Made by a program: the position numbers and the translations under genes | Notes under the pieces: model-generated | Told to the model about the DNA's origin: nothing | Database searches by the model: none | Seen by the model: the letters and a program-made list of their open reading frames with translations, nothing else | NCBI RefSeq assembly: GCF_000226115.1 | Contig: NC_016457.1 | Span: forward strand, 2,604,001 to 2,668,000 | DNA length: 64,000 nucleotides | From: Thermothielavioides terrestris NRRL 8126 | Lineage: Eukaryota > Ascomycota > Sordariomycetes > Sordariales > Chaetomiaceae | Direction of reading: 5' to 3' | Shown here: positions 45,733 to 61,686 of the stretch, piece by piece | Layout of the letters: every line of letters begins with the position of its first letter | Numbering within the stretch: position 1 is the first letter of the stretch

Positions 45733-46189
45733 CGACCCCAGTAAAATGACTATACAGTTCCAGTAGAATGACTACACGCGTCGAGGTGGACCGTGTACCA
45801 CCACCAAAATCAGGGGTGGCCCGTGCACCACCACTAAAACTCTGCAGCGCGCATCACCACGCCGCCCCGGTAAGCACCAAGTTACCGGAGTCACGTGTCA
45901 CCCCAACCACGACAGCAACCACCACAAAGCAACCCTCAATTGCTCGCCCAATACTAGGCCAAACTACGAAAAGAAAACGGTCTATTCAAAGCTCTTCGAT
46001 AGGGTTTCAACAATGATATACTAACATTTACGATGCATATATCGTAGAGGCGCGTAGGCGTTTCCTATGGTGACGCATTGGCCAAGGGCTATGTCGACTT
46101 ACGCTCCTTGGATTTTGGTGGTGGTGCACGGTCCACCCCGACGCGTGTAGTCATTCTACTGGAACTGTGTAGTCATTTTACTGGGGTCG
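45733..46189. mobile_element. 457 bp MITE with about 79 bp terminal inverted repeats and 9 bp target duplication
   Basis: The ends are inverted copies: CGACCCCAGTAAAATGACTA at 45733 and its complement at 46170-46189. The similarity runs about 79 bp with three mismatches, all transitions, ending at a CACCACCACCAAAATC block. Flanking GACCAGTAT occurs at 45724-45732 and 46190-46198, a 9 bp direct duplication. Long TIRs with 9 bp duplications are typical of Mutator-like elements. No transposase is present, so it is non-autonomous. It lies 467 bp upstream of the GCN2 start codon. Confidence 0.9.
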
Positions 46190-46198
46190 GACCAGTAT

Positions 46199-46655
46199 AG
46201 GCTCAAATTGCAATGGGCGCTCTGATTGGCCACAGGCAGTGTAGTGGGGCAGTGGTGCAGGCTAAGCCGGTTTGAGGCCCGCGCAGCGGGCCAATACAGC
46301 CCAATACTGGTCTGAGGTCTGAGATAAGGCCCTGCTCCCTCAGCTCTTCAGCTGAGCAAACACACTAACCGCGCTAGTGTAAGTTGACAGCACAGTATCA
46401 TCAAATGCACAGTGTGCCCCGCCATCTTTCGTCCAGTCAAAGGCCAAGGGTCCTTCTTTCACTCGCGTTTAACCTGCGTCCTGGATTTGACCTGCCTGTC
46501 TTCACTTCCCATCGCTACCTTACCTTGCCTTATCTAGGCAACACATTTGGCAAACGATGGGCTCAACTCGGTAGAGTCTCACAGCCTTTTTGGCTGTGCT
46601 AGATCTTCTCCGAGTTGTCTGCTTGAGTCCCGGGTCATCGTCGCTCAATATCACC
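46199..46655 (+). promoter_or_regulatory. GCN2 upstream region with candidate uORFs
   Basis: 457 bp between the MITE target duplication and the GCN2 ATG. If included in the transcript it carries two upstream ORFs: ATG 46405 to stop 46602 (65 residues) and ATG 46557 to stop 46574 (MGSTR). The leader boundaries are unknown. Confidence 0.4.
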
Positions 46656-51806
<5,151 letters not shown>

Positions 51807-53107
51807 GCGGCCCCGGCGTCGGCCGGGCCGTCCGCTTCCTCTTCGTCGTCGCGGAGAGAGCGGCGGTGGTCGGTTGGCTTGTGAGGATCGCGGTGCATAA
51901 TGCGGTCTCTGTCTATCTCTTCTCTGCGATGCTTCCGAATGGCGGATGGAGGCTATGCGTAGCCTCGGCTTTGTTTCTACTTTCATCAGTTGATATCCGA
52001 GTGGTCAATCCAGACAGACCTAGGCGTTGTTAGTGGCGGCGTCTTGATTCGGATTGAGCAGTGGTTGAACAAAGGAGAGTGGGTGGGTGAGCTTGGGCTG
52101 TGTCTGACACAGGAATGATGATTGCCTGTCGGCTGTGCCGGAGCAGCACGGCGGTCAGGGGTCGACTGCCAACCAGACCGTGTTCGCTGACAACGGAGGC
52201 CATTGGAGGCCATTGCCGTGATCATTGCATCAAACCTCGTCTCATCGCTCGCGGTCGTCTAAATTTAACGTCAGTTAATGTGACTCTGTTGTACTCTGAA
52301 CTCTGCAATAGCAGCAAGCGATACCAAGGTTGTTGCACGCTATGAGACGGAAACTTGTGCAACGATCTCAACGTTGCCTGTCATGGCATATCTTGTAATC
52401 GCCGAATGGCCATCAGGCAAAGCTTCCCATTGTTTGGCGCATTTGAATATCTCTGTTGCGGGACGGGGACAGTGAGGTAGAGTTACTTCTGGACAGAGGA
52501 CCTCAGTTCAGGTTAGTCGGTAGTGTCCGGTACTTCCACAGTCGGTAAGCAAGTGGGCCCGGAATCTTGGAATCCAGGGTGCTCGGGCACCCATGCTTAA
52601 GTGCAGGTGGGGCAGTCATCCCTGCTCGGCGCCCCCGGCTCCAAGAGACCAAGCATTGAAGTTGAATGAATGACTGGAGACTTCCAGCGCCTTGACACCA
52701 CACCTGAACCTGGCGTTGGCCTCAGTCACGGAATCGGAGAGAATACCTAACTACAATACCAAGTCCCGGCGCTAAAACCCCCCTCTCTCTTTTCTCCCGT
52801 CCACTTTCTTTCCAGGCTTTTCCGGCGGTACTATAAGTCCCTTGGTTGGACTCGGCAGCGGACCGACCATTCGCTACCTACCCACCCAGGCACCGATTTG
52901 CCGCCGCCGCCGCCTGTTCTCTACCAGCCCAAGCGCCACTTCAGCTTCCGCTCTTAAGAAGGCTGAAACCTCTTCAGCTGCTCGCTCTTCCTATTTCTCA
53001 CTCCGCCTGTCCTCAACCCACTCGGGACGAGCCCACGGGCCCCGTGTTGTACAGAAGACCGACGATCCTGTGTTACCTCGCGCCCGATCTCTTCTGTCCT
53101 AGCCGCC
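51807..53107. other. intergenic (GCN2 3' flank / CDC34 promoter and leader)
   Basis: 1.3 kb. Pyrimidine-rich stretches from about 52780 to 52930 look like a fungal core promoter/leader. No RNA gene, repeat or coding exon supported. Confidence 0.45.
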
Positions 53108-53938
53108 ATGTCTCGTGCTACGGCGCCCAGCGGCGCGAAGACGCGCCTCATGAGCGAGATGAAGGCGCTGCGGAAGGAGAAGTGGATCAACTTTGAAGAC
53201 GTAGGTTCCCAGCCGAATTCTCGCCGTCGTCTGCAGCCCCTCCTTGACTGACGCTAACTCCCCGCGTGACAGGATGAGCAGAGCAACATTCTCAAGTGGC
53301 GCTTCGCGCTGATGGTCATCAACTCGGACAGCGCCTTCAACGGCGGCTACTTCAGGGCCGAGATGCTCTTCACCGACGAGTACCCGTACCAGCCGCCCAA
53401 GTTCCGCTTCCTGATCCCCATCACGCACCCCAACATTTACCCTGACGGCCAGCTCTGCATCTCGATTCTGCACAAGCCCGGCGAAGACATCATGTCCGGC
53501 GAGGAGGCGAGCGAGCGCTGGTCGCCGCTGCAGGGCGCCGAGAGCGTGCTGCGCTCCGTGCTCCTGCTGCTCGACGACCCGGAGATCAACTCGCCCGCCA
53601 ACGTGGACGCCAGCGTCATGTACCGCGACCGCCGCGCCGAGTACAACGAGAAGGCGCGCGAAACGGTCGAGCGGTCCAAGAAGGACATCCCCCCCGGCTT
53701 CGAGATGCCCCGGAGCTTCGAGTCGACGCCGCCGCCGAAGCCTGAGAACGACGACGACTTTTGGGCCGAAAGTGAGGACGAGTTCGACTTCGGCGGCAGC
53801 GATACCGGCGACGACGAAGAAGAAGACCAGGAGATGGAAGACTTTGGGGATGCGGAAGGTGAGGAAGATGAGGAGCAGGAAGGCAGTGACGAGGAGGGCG
53901 AAGAGGACGACGACGACGATGAGGATGGCCACCACTAA
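53108..53938 (+). CDS. ubiquitin-conjugating enzyme E2 CDC34-type
   Basis: Exons 53108..53200 and 53273..53938; 252 residues. The E2 core has the HPN triad (THPNIYPDGQ) and catalytic Cys at about residue 93 (GQLCISIL). The acidic loop insertion that marks Cdc34/Ube2R/Ube2G1-type E2s is present (HKPGEDIMSGEEASERWSPL). The C-terminal 75 residues are strongly acidic (EEEDQEMEDFGDAEGEEDEE and beyond, ending DGHH), matching Cdc34, where the acidic tail docks on the basic canyon of cullin-RING SCF ligases to build K48 chains on CDK inhibitors and other substrates. Nuclear/cytosolic. Start is the first ATG of the conserved frame. Confidence 0.92.
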
Positions 53939-55210
53939 GACATCCTCGGCCGACAGTACGGCTCATTCATTGTGGGGTGGGGAAGGTGTTGCGGCGAGGG
54001 CTCTCGCTCCCTTCCCTCCTCCCTTTCACCTCCTTTTCATTCGGTTTTCTTATTGCTTGCTCTCTTTTCCTTTTGTCGCTGGTTTCTTATAACATGCATA
54101 GCGTTTGTGAGGACGACGGGGCGCAGTGGGCGTTCTACGGGGCTTACATCTGGAGAACGGGGACTTGGCTGTATTTACGGGACCTCACAGCGCCTGGAGA
54201 GGTGTCCTCCAAGGGGTGACGAACATCACACGGGAACACGGGGATATCACCACTAGAGTGCTGGTTGGTTGGTCCACATGGCGCAAGTTGGCTCTGGATT
54301 TTCCTGAACGGGGGACTTTTGTAGAGTACTGGTGAACTGCCTTTGCAACTGACCGCTTTGATGGAAGCTAGCTGGTCCAAGGCACCCTGCAAACAAGAAC
54401 GGGGGGCTGCATTGCGATTGTGCTGGTTTCCGAAGCACAAGCGACGTCGTTAAGTTTGGACTCTCGATGAGATGAAAGCACTTTATCTTGGGGTTCCGGA
54501 AGTCTTAATAATCCACCGCAATGTTCCGGAAAGATGCCCACAATGTTCCGGAAAGATGCCAAAGGATTACTTTAGTGGCTTCCGGAAGTGAGCGGAATGC
54601 AAGAGCACCTCTGTACAGAGCACAGAATACCATACCTACTGAATATGTCCTTGAGTTACCACAGCCACGGGTTCTTGTGCTTTGCAGCGGCCTGTGCTCA
54701 GCTGCCCCCTGCCACTCATTACCCCGCCAAGACCCAGCAGCTTCCCGGTCTGAACCTGGCATCCATGACGGGTCTCTTTGGAATGGAAGGCAGACCTACA
54801 CTAAACAACCCGAACAGTTTGCTCAAACTTGGCAAAAACACAAAGCCCTGGCTCTTGCTCTGCCGGAGAGTGTCTAGTCCAACCATTGGGCAATGATAGC
54901 GAGGTCTTCTCCACTTACTTGCAAGTCTTAACTCCAACGTCAGCGTCGAGCAGCTTGAGCCCTTCCAGGCAGACGCTGAGCTCCTCGAGACGAACGACGG
55001 TACTTCGCCTACCCAGCTACCCAACCCTCCCCGCCAACTTCGATTTTGTCTTGCTACCACGCGCCCAACCAACCACGTCCTGCCTCCGCCGGTCCTGCAT
55101 GGCACCTTGACATTCCCGAGACCAAGTGGACGTTGACGACCCCGGCGCGCTGTCCCTAGGCGGCGCCGCCGCAGCCGCAGCCGCAGCCGGAGCCAGAACG
55201 AACCTCCAAG
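53939..55210. other. intergenic (CDC34 3' flank / USP-like gene promoter)
   Basis: 1.27 kb. Contains the TTCCGGAA cluster listed separately. ORF-like stretches here have no family signature and were not called. Confidence 0.45.
54494..54587. promoter_or_regulatory. cluster of four TTCCGGAA palindromes
   Basis: Perfect 8 bp palindromes at about 54494, 54524, 54545 and 54580. The middle two lie in a 21 bp direct repeat (CAATGTTCCGGAAAGATGCC). Four copies in 94 bp is far above chance, suggesting a homodimeric regulator site array upstream of the USP-like gene. Confidence 0.5.
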
Positions 55211-58200
55211 ATGGCCGCCGACGGGACCCCGGTGCCTGCGGGCGACGTCGACATGGTGGTGACTATTACCGGCTTTGAAGACCGCGGCATGATCAGAAAT
55301 GCGCTTCGAAACCGAGGCAACGTCGAATCCGTTATCAATGAGTACCTCGACGATCCGGACAAAGTCAGTGCCCGCTTCCGCGCTGCCCGCCTTCAACTTT
55401 CTAGTGCAGCGCATTCCCGCTGACTCCCCTCGCAGTTCAGGCGACAGTATGGTTGGGATGAGAGTGCGTTCTCGTCGGGTCGAGAAGGCGAAGACGCCTT
55501 GAACACCAGCATCAATGTCCCTGGTACGTACCTTTCCCCGGTGGATCGCCTTTACAGCAAGCTTGCGTGCTAAAGACACAAACCATCGGGTTAGCCTTTG
55601 CCATACACTCGCCCGTTATTTACGGAACGGAGCCATCATCGGGATTCTACGGCGCCCCCTCGCGTCCTCCGTCCAGGGCCAATAACAGATCCCCGATGAG
55701 CCGTCTGACCGATCTCACCACCGCCGGCGAGTACACTACCGACGCACCTAGCAACCGTCAAGAGGAGGAAGCACACCTGCAACGCGCCATCAACGAGTCC
55801 TTGAATACCTCGGTCGTTCCGACTGCCCAAATGCTGCCGCCCCCTTTTCCGCCCCCGCCACCCCAGCAGTCCGGCGTTACTTCGAGCAGCGGGGAGACCT
55901 CGGTCTACTTTGGCCCTGCCAACCGCCCAGACTATGACCCAGATGAGTGGGCGATGGTTCGGTTGGGGAACCAGGAGAGCGATCCGGAGCCATCTCTTAG
56001 AGCGAGGAAACCGGGGCTGCCCGTTTTCTTGCGCTGTCGCCAGGAGGCAGCGTGGAGCAAGCATCGCCTCGGGGCGCTCCTGATGATATTCCAGCAGATC
56101 CCCGCCGCGCGCAATGCGCTGCTCCAGTGCGGCAAGCCCCCCGACTACGGGTACGGCAACAAGAGCGACTGGTGGCAAGGCAAGCCGATCCTGCCCCCAG
56201 GTCACCCGGAGACTGGTGGCTGGGGTAACTCGGCCGTCCCGCCTTGGTCGGATGAGCTCCACCGCTTAATGGCCTTCCTCGAGTCTTCAGATCGTGCCTA
56301 CGGAACAGCTGACAATCTTGCGCGTGCTACGGATCAGGCGGCAATAGAGACGGGCGACGTAGAGAGGGACTTCTTCCACAGCGTCTGTGTATCGCAGTCG
56401 CCGGGAAGCGGTAACGGGAACAAGGAAGCGCTCATTTCAACCGTCGAGGCGGTTACACTTGACGACTTGACGCCGCAGGGCAGCGACTGGTTCGGCCTCT
56501 TAGATCTGCTGGTCAGCAAGGACGCCATCCCGGTACCCAAGATCATCTACGACGTTTTGGATTGGGTGTTTCTCGCCGATTTGAGAATGGCAGGGGAGGA
56601 TCCGAGCAACGCAAGGATGGCCTTGGTACAACAGGCCTCCGGGGTTCTGACCTTCCGCTTCCAAGGAGACGACGGGCTCCCCGGGCCAATCGAAATGCCC
56701 GAGACGTTCTACATCGATCGATACATATCCAGGAACGGCCCTCAGATGCAGGAGTTGCAGATGGACATGATAACACTCTTAACGGCATACGACGACCTCG
56801 TTCAGAGGGAGGAGGCGCTCATAAGATGGATTAACCCCAAAACGAACAAGGCCCATGACCGCCGGGTCCTAAGCCGGGCCGCCGCGCGCCGCTGCCAGGA
56901 GAGGATAGCCCAGGTCAAAAAACGGGCCTTTTGGAGGGATCATGAGCAAGCAGTTGCCAACGGGGACGGAGAATATTACCTGCCGGACCACGCGGGCGAA
57001 CCGCGGCTGCTGCCCGAGGAGGCCAGGGTTGTTGCCCACTACGAGGCTAAGATACGCGAGCTTGACGAGAGTATGGTCGAGATTGAGCGCGTTATGAACG
57101 GTACGTCGAGCCAGCCCCCGAAGCACTTGACCCGTCGCTAACAGAGCACCGGTGTATCAGAGCAGATTCTTCCGCGCAGGCAGGCTATCCAGGAGGTTAT
57201 GCGCAGAATGGCATCGCTGCTTACTGGGCCATCCCCGGATGAGAAGTGGAACGCAACACACGCGTACACGCTTCGTGGCGTGGTGAATGAGGCGAACACG
57301 GTTTACCTGCGGATCCGAGGCCCTGTTGGCGAGCCTCGGTCCGAGTCGGCTGAGAACGACCCCGTACAAGTGGAAGACAGGTGGTGGAAGGTATCTTTTA
57401 AGTCAGAAGACAACACGGTTGAACAGAGCGTAAGTACCCGTTCGGCCGCTGCTTTGTGGTGGTCTCTGGGGTGGCCTAACGGCCGGTGCTGACCGTTGCT
57501 CCAGCCGGTGTCGTTTGAAACCGTCATGCGCGAGGCCTGCGGGGTTGGCAGCTTACCCATTCTGGTATACGCGACGGACAAGGCCATGGAGCAGGAGAAG
57601 GTGCCTCTATCGGATGCCCTCAGGTCCTTTGTCAAGCTCGACAATCGGCACTTCAAGAACGAGCTCGCGCAGTCGGCTCGCTTCGGCCAGTCCCCGGATA
57701 AGAAGCGGAGCGCAGTGCTCGGCGACGATTCACAGTCGAAGAGACTTCAACGGTCGGCCAGCATGGACTCGCTAGCCACCAACCACGCCTCCGCCGGCGA
57801 TTTCGAAGACTTCATGCGCGACTCGCCATTCGACAACGACTATCATTCCGGCCAAGCCGGTGGAACCCCCGCTCACGAGTCGGCCGGCCAGGATGAGAGT
57901 ATCCCGGAGCTCGTGGATCCGTCCCCCGTCTGGGCCTCGTCATCGTCGTCGTCGGCTCCCGATAACGACGTCGAGATGCAGACCGGTGAGGCTCCGGCCG
58001 TCGACCATGAGTCGGCGCGGCTTGCTCAGGTGCTACCGCTGCAGGACGTCAAGATCAGCAACAGCCCGCCGAGGCCGCCCGCGCCGGAGATGCAGGAGCG
58101 CCCGAACGCGCAGCTGCTCATGGCGCGGCCGACTAACCGCAGCGCTGCCAACGGCGGTGCGGCTTCTGCTGCTGACGACGGTGAGCCGCTTATTGACTTG

Positions 58201-58257
58201 AGCAGCGATCAGAAGGATGTGGACGCCGGTCTCGGGCCGGCGGCCGACGGCGTTTAG
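55211..58257 (+). CDS. UIM-containing USP-like protein, probably catalytically inactive
   Basis: Exons 55211..55363, 55436..55523, 55595..57100, 57161..57429, 57505..58257; 922 residues, phases consistent. N-terminus resembles a UBA-type helical bundle (VVTITGFEDRGMIRNALRNR). A ubiquitin-interacting motif follows (EEEAHLQRAINESL). A long globular region starts with GLPVFLRCRQEAAWSKHR and LGALLMIFQQIPAARNALL, reminiscent of the USP25/28-type USP fold, but no Cys box (GNTCW-like) is present. The final strand region (DRWWKVSFKSEDNTVEQ then PVSFETVMREACGVGSLP and ILVYA) resembles the USP end with no catalytic His. I infer a ubiquitin-binding pseudo-deubiquitinase. The C-terminal 200 residues are disordered and acidic/Ser-rich. 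Confidence 0.8.
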
Positions 58258-59559
58258 AAGGTCGCTCAGCGGCCTCCGGAACCGGATCGGTCGCCGCCAC
58301 GGATGACGTCCGCCGTGGCCGGCGAGGAGGACCAGCACGCGCTGGCGCCGTGCTTAACGGAGGCGGAGTCAGCTTCGCGCTGCGGCGGGGCGGTGCGAGG
58401 ATGCGCGACGGACATGCGCGGCGGCTGTGGGAAAAGAGACAGGACCGCGGAAGAGCGCGAGGAAGTTTCTGTTCTCGAGGCCAAACGGTCACGGCGGGCG
58501 GAGGGAGGGGGTGCGGCGGGGGTGACAGTGGAGCGGAGGAACAGAGCAGCGCGCGGGGAGAGAGTGCGCCGGAGCAAGAGGGTGCGCCGGAGGATGGAGA
58601 GAGCGCACAGCGGAGCGCGGCAGAGCGAGAGATTGAGGCGGCGGACGGGTGGGTTGCATCCGGAAGGGAAACCAGGCAGCACGTCGATCATCGTAGATTA
58701 GACACAGCGAGCAGTCTGTTTTGTTTTGTTGTGTGTTGTGTTGTAGCAGGGCTTAGGAGTAGCATTTCGGATATGCATGGTACGGATGATACCCCTGAGG
58801 AGACTTGAGTGGGTGGGCCAAAAAACGGGTCGAGATGTTGAGGTACAGTACAGAGTAAGTAGGGTCCTCTCTGATGTGCCTACCGTTCCGCACCCAATAT
58901 ATACCTAGGTAACAACATACAAAGCCTGAACCCCAAACACGGTGCCCCCAACTTCACTGGTCTAAACCGTCACAGTACTTTTGTTGCAGCGATGAACCAC
59001 GTCCGAATTGTGTGATCTGCAAGTACCCCCTAGTGATGGTCAATACCAGCGTGGGCTGCCCGAAATAGATCCGTGCAAAAAAGGGGCTGTTCAGCGCAAG
59101 TGAGCTCAGGAGTTGCCGAGCAAATATATGCGGCTGTCCCAAGCAAAACTCCGCGACCGACATCCATCGGTGTTCGATGGCTAACTGGCCGTCAATAACG
59201 GGATCTCTGTCAACCAGAGAACGAACTGTCGTAGTCTCTTCGCTTCGTCGCCAGTACCATCTTCCAAGTTGCCCCCTTTTCGTACGGGCTGTCCGAGTCC
59301 GCGGCCGCGTCCTCATCGTTCTCACACGCAGTTTTCTTGCACGCCCTTGCCCGCTCCATTCCTAGCTCTGCAACTCGGGCCTCTCATCTCAGGTAGGGCT
59401 GCTCTACCCTGTTCGCTTTGGCCTCGAGCCTGCGGTGCACAGAAGTGGCAGCTCTGCCGTCATTTGGGGCTGGGATCAACAAGCGGTGGTCTGGAGGGCA
59501 TTGAGAGGGACTAAAGACCACCAGAAACCTTCCCGCCGGCAAGAGAGCAGGCTTCACTC
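58258..59559. other. intergenic, 3' flank of the USP-like gene to the tRNA
   Basis: 1.3 kb. The first 450 bp are strongly purine-rich on the plus strand (about 58340-58680), with ORFs in several frames that reflect composition rather than genes. A short TTTTG/TGTTG run lies at about 58718-58745. No gene supported. Confidence 0.45.
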
Positions 59560-59643
59560 TGCGACGTTCAAGAATCGAACTCGAATCTTACGCAGGCCAC
59601 TGGACATGGGAAGCGTAGATGCTAACCATTACACCAATGTCGC
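59560..59643 (-). tRNA. tRNA-Gly(CCC) with 12 nt intron
   Basis: 84 nt on the minus strand. Folds as a cloverleaf: acceptor GCGACAT/ACGTCGC (one A-C mismatch), D arm GTGT/GCAT as in other fungal tRNA-Gly, anticodon stem TACGC/GCGTA, loop TTCCCA with anticodon CCC, T arm TCGAG/CTTGA with loop TTCGATT, discriminator A. The anticodon stem pairs only after removal of 12 nt (TGTCCAGTGGCC) at the canonical position after base 37. Internal A box TGGTGTAATGG and B box GAGTTCGATTC are present. The mismatch leaves a small chance of a pseudogene. Confidence 0.82.
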
Positions 59644-60478
59644 ATCGCTGAGACTACCAGAGTGGTAAGTTCTGCCAAGGCATGTGGTCCGATTCGATGC
59701 TCGGAAGCCGAGGGCGGAGGGCGGTAACGTTAACACCATAGTGCCCCGCCTCGTGGAAAGACGTCGAGCTGTGTAGGTAAGTCAACTGTGTGAGCAAGCC
59801 AAGGGCGCACGAGAGCTTGGTACGGAGTGCTTACTCTGGCAGTGTGATGAGGGCTCGATTTCACTGTTATCTCTACACTGGGTTGAAAGGCACAGGTCCA
59901 GCTCCTTCATAAATTCAAGGTGCGAAGAAAAATGAACAAAAACAGGAGGAATGAAAACAAAGAAGAAACAAGCAAGAGTACAGTCAACGTCAGAGAAACC
60001 TGGAAGTTAAAAATGGATCAAGCACTGCTGATGCAGTGCCTAGGTACTTAGGAAGTTTAAAAAATTAGCCATTCGGTTCGCTGGAGGAAACCGCAGCGAT
60101 GCGCAGCGGAGGGTTCGGTGGGGCCGTGGGGCACGGAGCTGGACGGTTGATCCTGAAGCTCGCTGGGCAAGCCTGGATCCCAGCGTTGCTTTCATTCCGC
60201 CTGCTGTCTTTTGCTCCGACTGTCTGCTAAAAGTAAACAGCGGCCTCGGCCTCAAAAGGACAGTGCCAAACGGGGCCATATTGACGACACGGGGTCCTCG
60301 ACTGGAGGATTCCATAGTCCATACAACAACGTCACATCTTCTCCCCTTCCGACCCCGCCTCTCCGAACCGGAACGGAACCCGAAACCAGTCGAGCGACTC
60401 AACCCAGGAGGCCAAGACACAGCAACCCCTTAACTCGCTTGCCCCTCGCCCCTCCCGGACCGACACGACACGCCCAGC
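59644..60478. other. intergenic, promoter and leader of GET4
   Basis: 835 bp between the tRNA and GET4. A-rich at about 59925-60010. Nothing else recognised. Confidence 0.45.
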
Positions 60479-61589
60479 ATGTCATCGGCCAAGATCGAGA
60501 AGATCATCGCGCGGCTGCAGAAGCGCATCGCCGAGGGCGCCTTCGAGGAGCAGTACGAGGCGGCGCAGGAGACGCGGCTGGTGGCGGCGCGCTACGCCAA
60601 GCAGGCGAACTGGGCGGCCGCCATCGACATCCTCTCGCGCGTGTCGCAGGCGCTGCTGCGGGCCGGCCAGGGCGGCAGCGGCGGCGACCTGGCCGTGCTG
60701 CTGGTCGACGTGTACCGGCAGGCGGCGCAGCGGCCCGACGGCGGGTCGCGCGGCCGCCTGCTGACCTGCCTGCGGCTGTTCGAGCCCGGCGAGCCGATGC
60801 GGAAGAAGTTTATCAAGGAGATGATCGAGTGGGTTTTTTTTCTGTCTTTGCTCTCTGTTGTCTATTGCTACTCTGGGAATGTTGTCTGTGAGGGTGCGCT
60901 TCGGCTGACGGAGGTGCGAACTGCACAAAACACACAGCTGGTCGAAAAAGTTCGGCGACTACCCAGCCGGCGACCCGGAGCTGCACCACGTCATCGGCTC
61001 TCTCTACGCCGAAGAGCACCAGGCTGAGGAGGCGGAGCGGCACCTGATCCTGGGCACCAAGGACTCGACCGAGGTGCTCAGCCGCATGGAGTACGAATGG
61101 TACAAGGAGGACGATTCCCACACGGCGCCCCTCTACTGCGCCCGCGCCGTCCTGCCTTATCTGCTCGTTGCCAACGTCCGGGCCGCCAATGCGTCCTACC
61201 GCGCCTTCGTCAGCGCGCTCGAGGCCGATAACAAGAATCTCGCAGTCCAAGACGTGAGCTCACAGAGCGCCGATATCCACGTGTTCCCTAGTCTGCCGCT
61301 GCTCAACTTCCTCGGCCTGCTCCTGCTCGCTGTTCAGAAGGGTACTCCAGATCTGTTCCGACAGCTGAAGACAAAATACGCTGCCAATATCAGTGAGCTG
61401 GGAGGCGTGTGGGACACGCCGCTCGAGATGATCGCTGAGATGTATTTCGGCATCCAACGGCCGCGACAGAGCAATCCTCTATTCGATATGATGGGAAGTC
61501 TGTTCGGAGGTGGCGGCGCGCCGGCCGGCCGGCAGAGCAGACCAGCGCCTGGGCGAGTGGAGGCGCCTGTTGCAGAAGGGTTGGACTAA
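60479..61589 (+). CDS. get4: GET4, tail-anchored protein insertion factor
   Basis: Exons 60479..60828 and 60938..61589; 333 residues. The donor GA|GTGGGT was chosen because it restores IDWSKKFGDYPAGDPELHHV, the conserved Get4 block. The protein is an all-alpha TPR-like repeat: IEKIIARLQKRIAEGAFEEQ, YEAAQETRLVAARYAKQ, RHLILGTKDSTEVL, FPSLPLLNFLGLLLLAVQKG, then a Gly/Pro-rich tail after NPLFDMMGSLFGG. With Get5 and Sgt2, Get4 hands tail-anchored membrane proteins to the Get3 ATPase for insertion into the ER (TRC35 in animals). Cytosolic. Exon 1 is very GC-rich. Confidence 0.95.
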
Positions 61590-61686
61590 TCCGCTCTGGT
61601 TGTGCGAAGAGGACGGCGGGGGTTCAAGAATATGGGCCGACGAGCCGGAGAGAGACGAGGCTCGGTAGGAACTATGGAGCGCCCGG

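Noticed and set aside
45768..46016. 82-residue ORF inside the MITE
   Set aside because: Overlaps the terminal repeat, no transposase motif; chance ORF.
54719..55579. 286-residue minus-strand ORF
   Set aside because: Antisense to the first two exons of the USP-like gene, low complexity, no family signature.
58303..58808. ORFs in several frames after the USP-like gene
   Set aside because: All arise from a purine-rich 3' flank; no start context, splice sites or homology-like motifs.
61245..61275. Intron in GET4 at GTGAGC/CACAG
   Set aside because: The intervening codons read VSSQSADIHVFPS, which fits the conserved Get4 sequence, so the exon is continuous.
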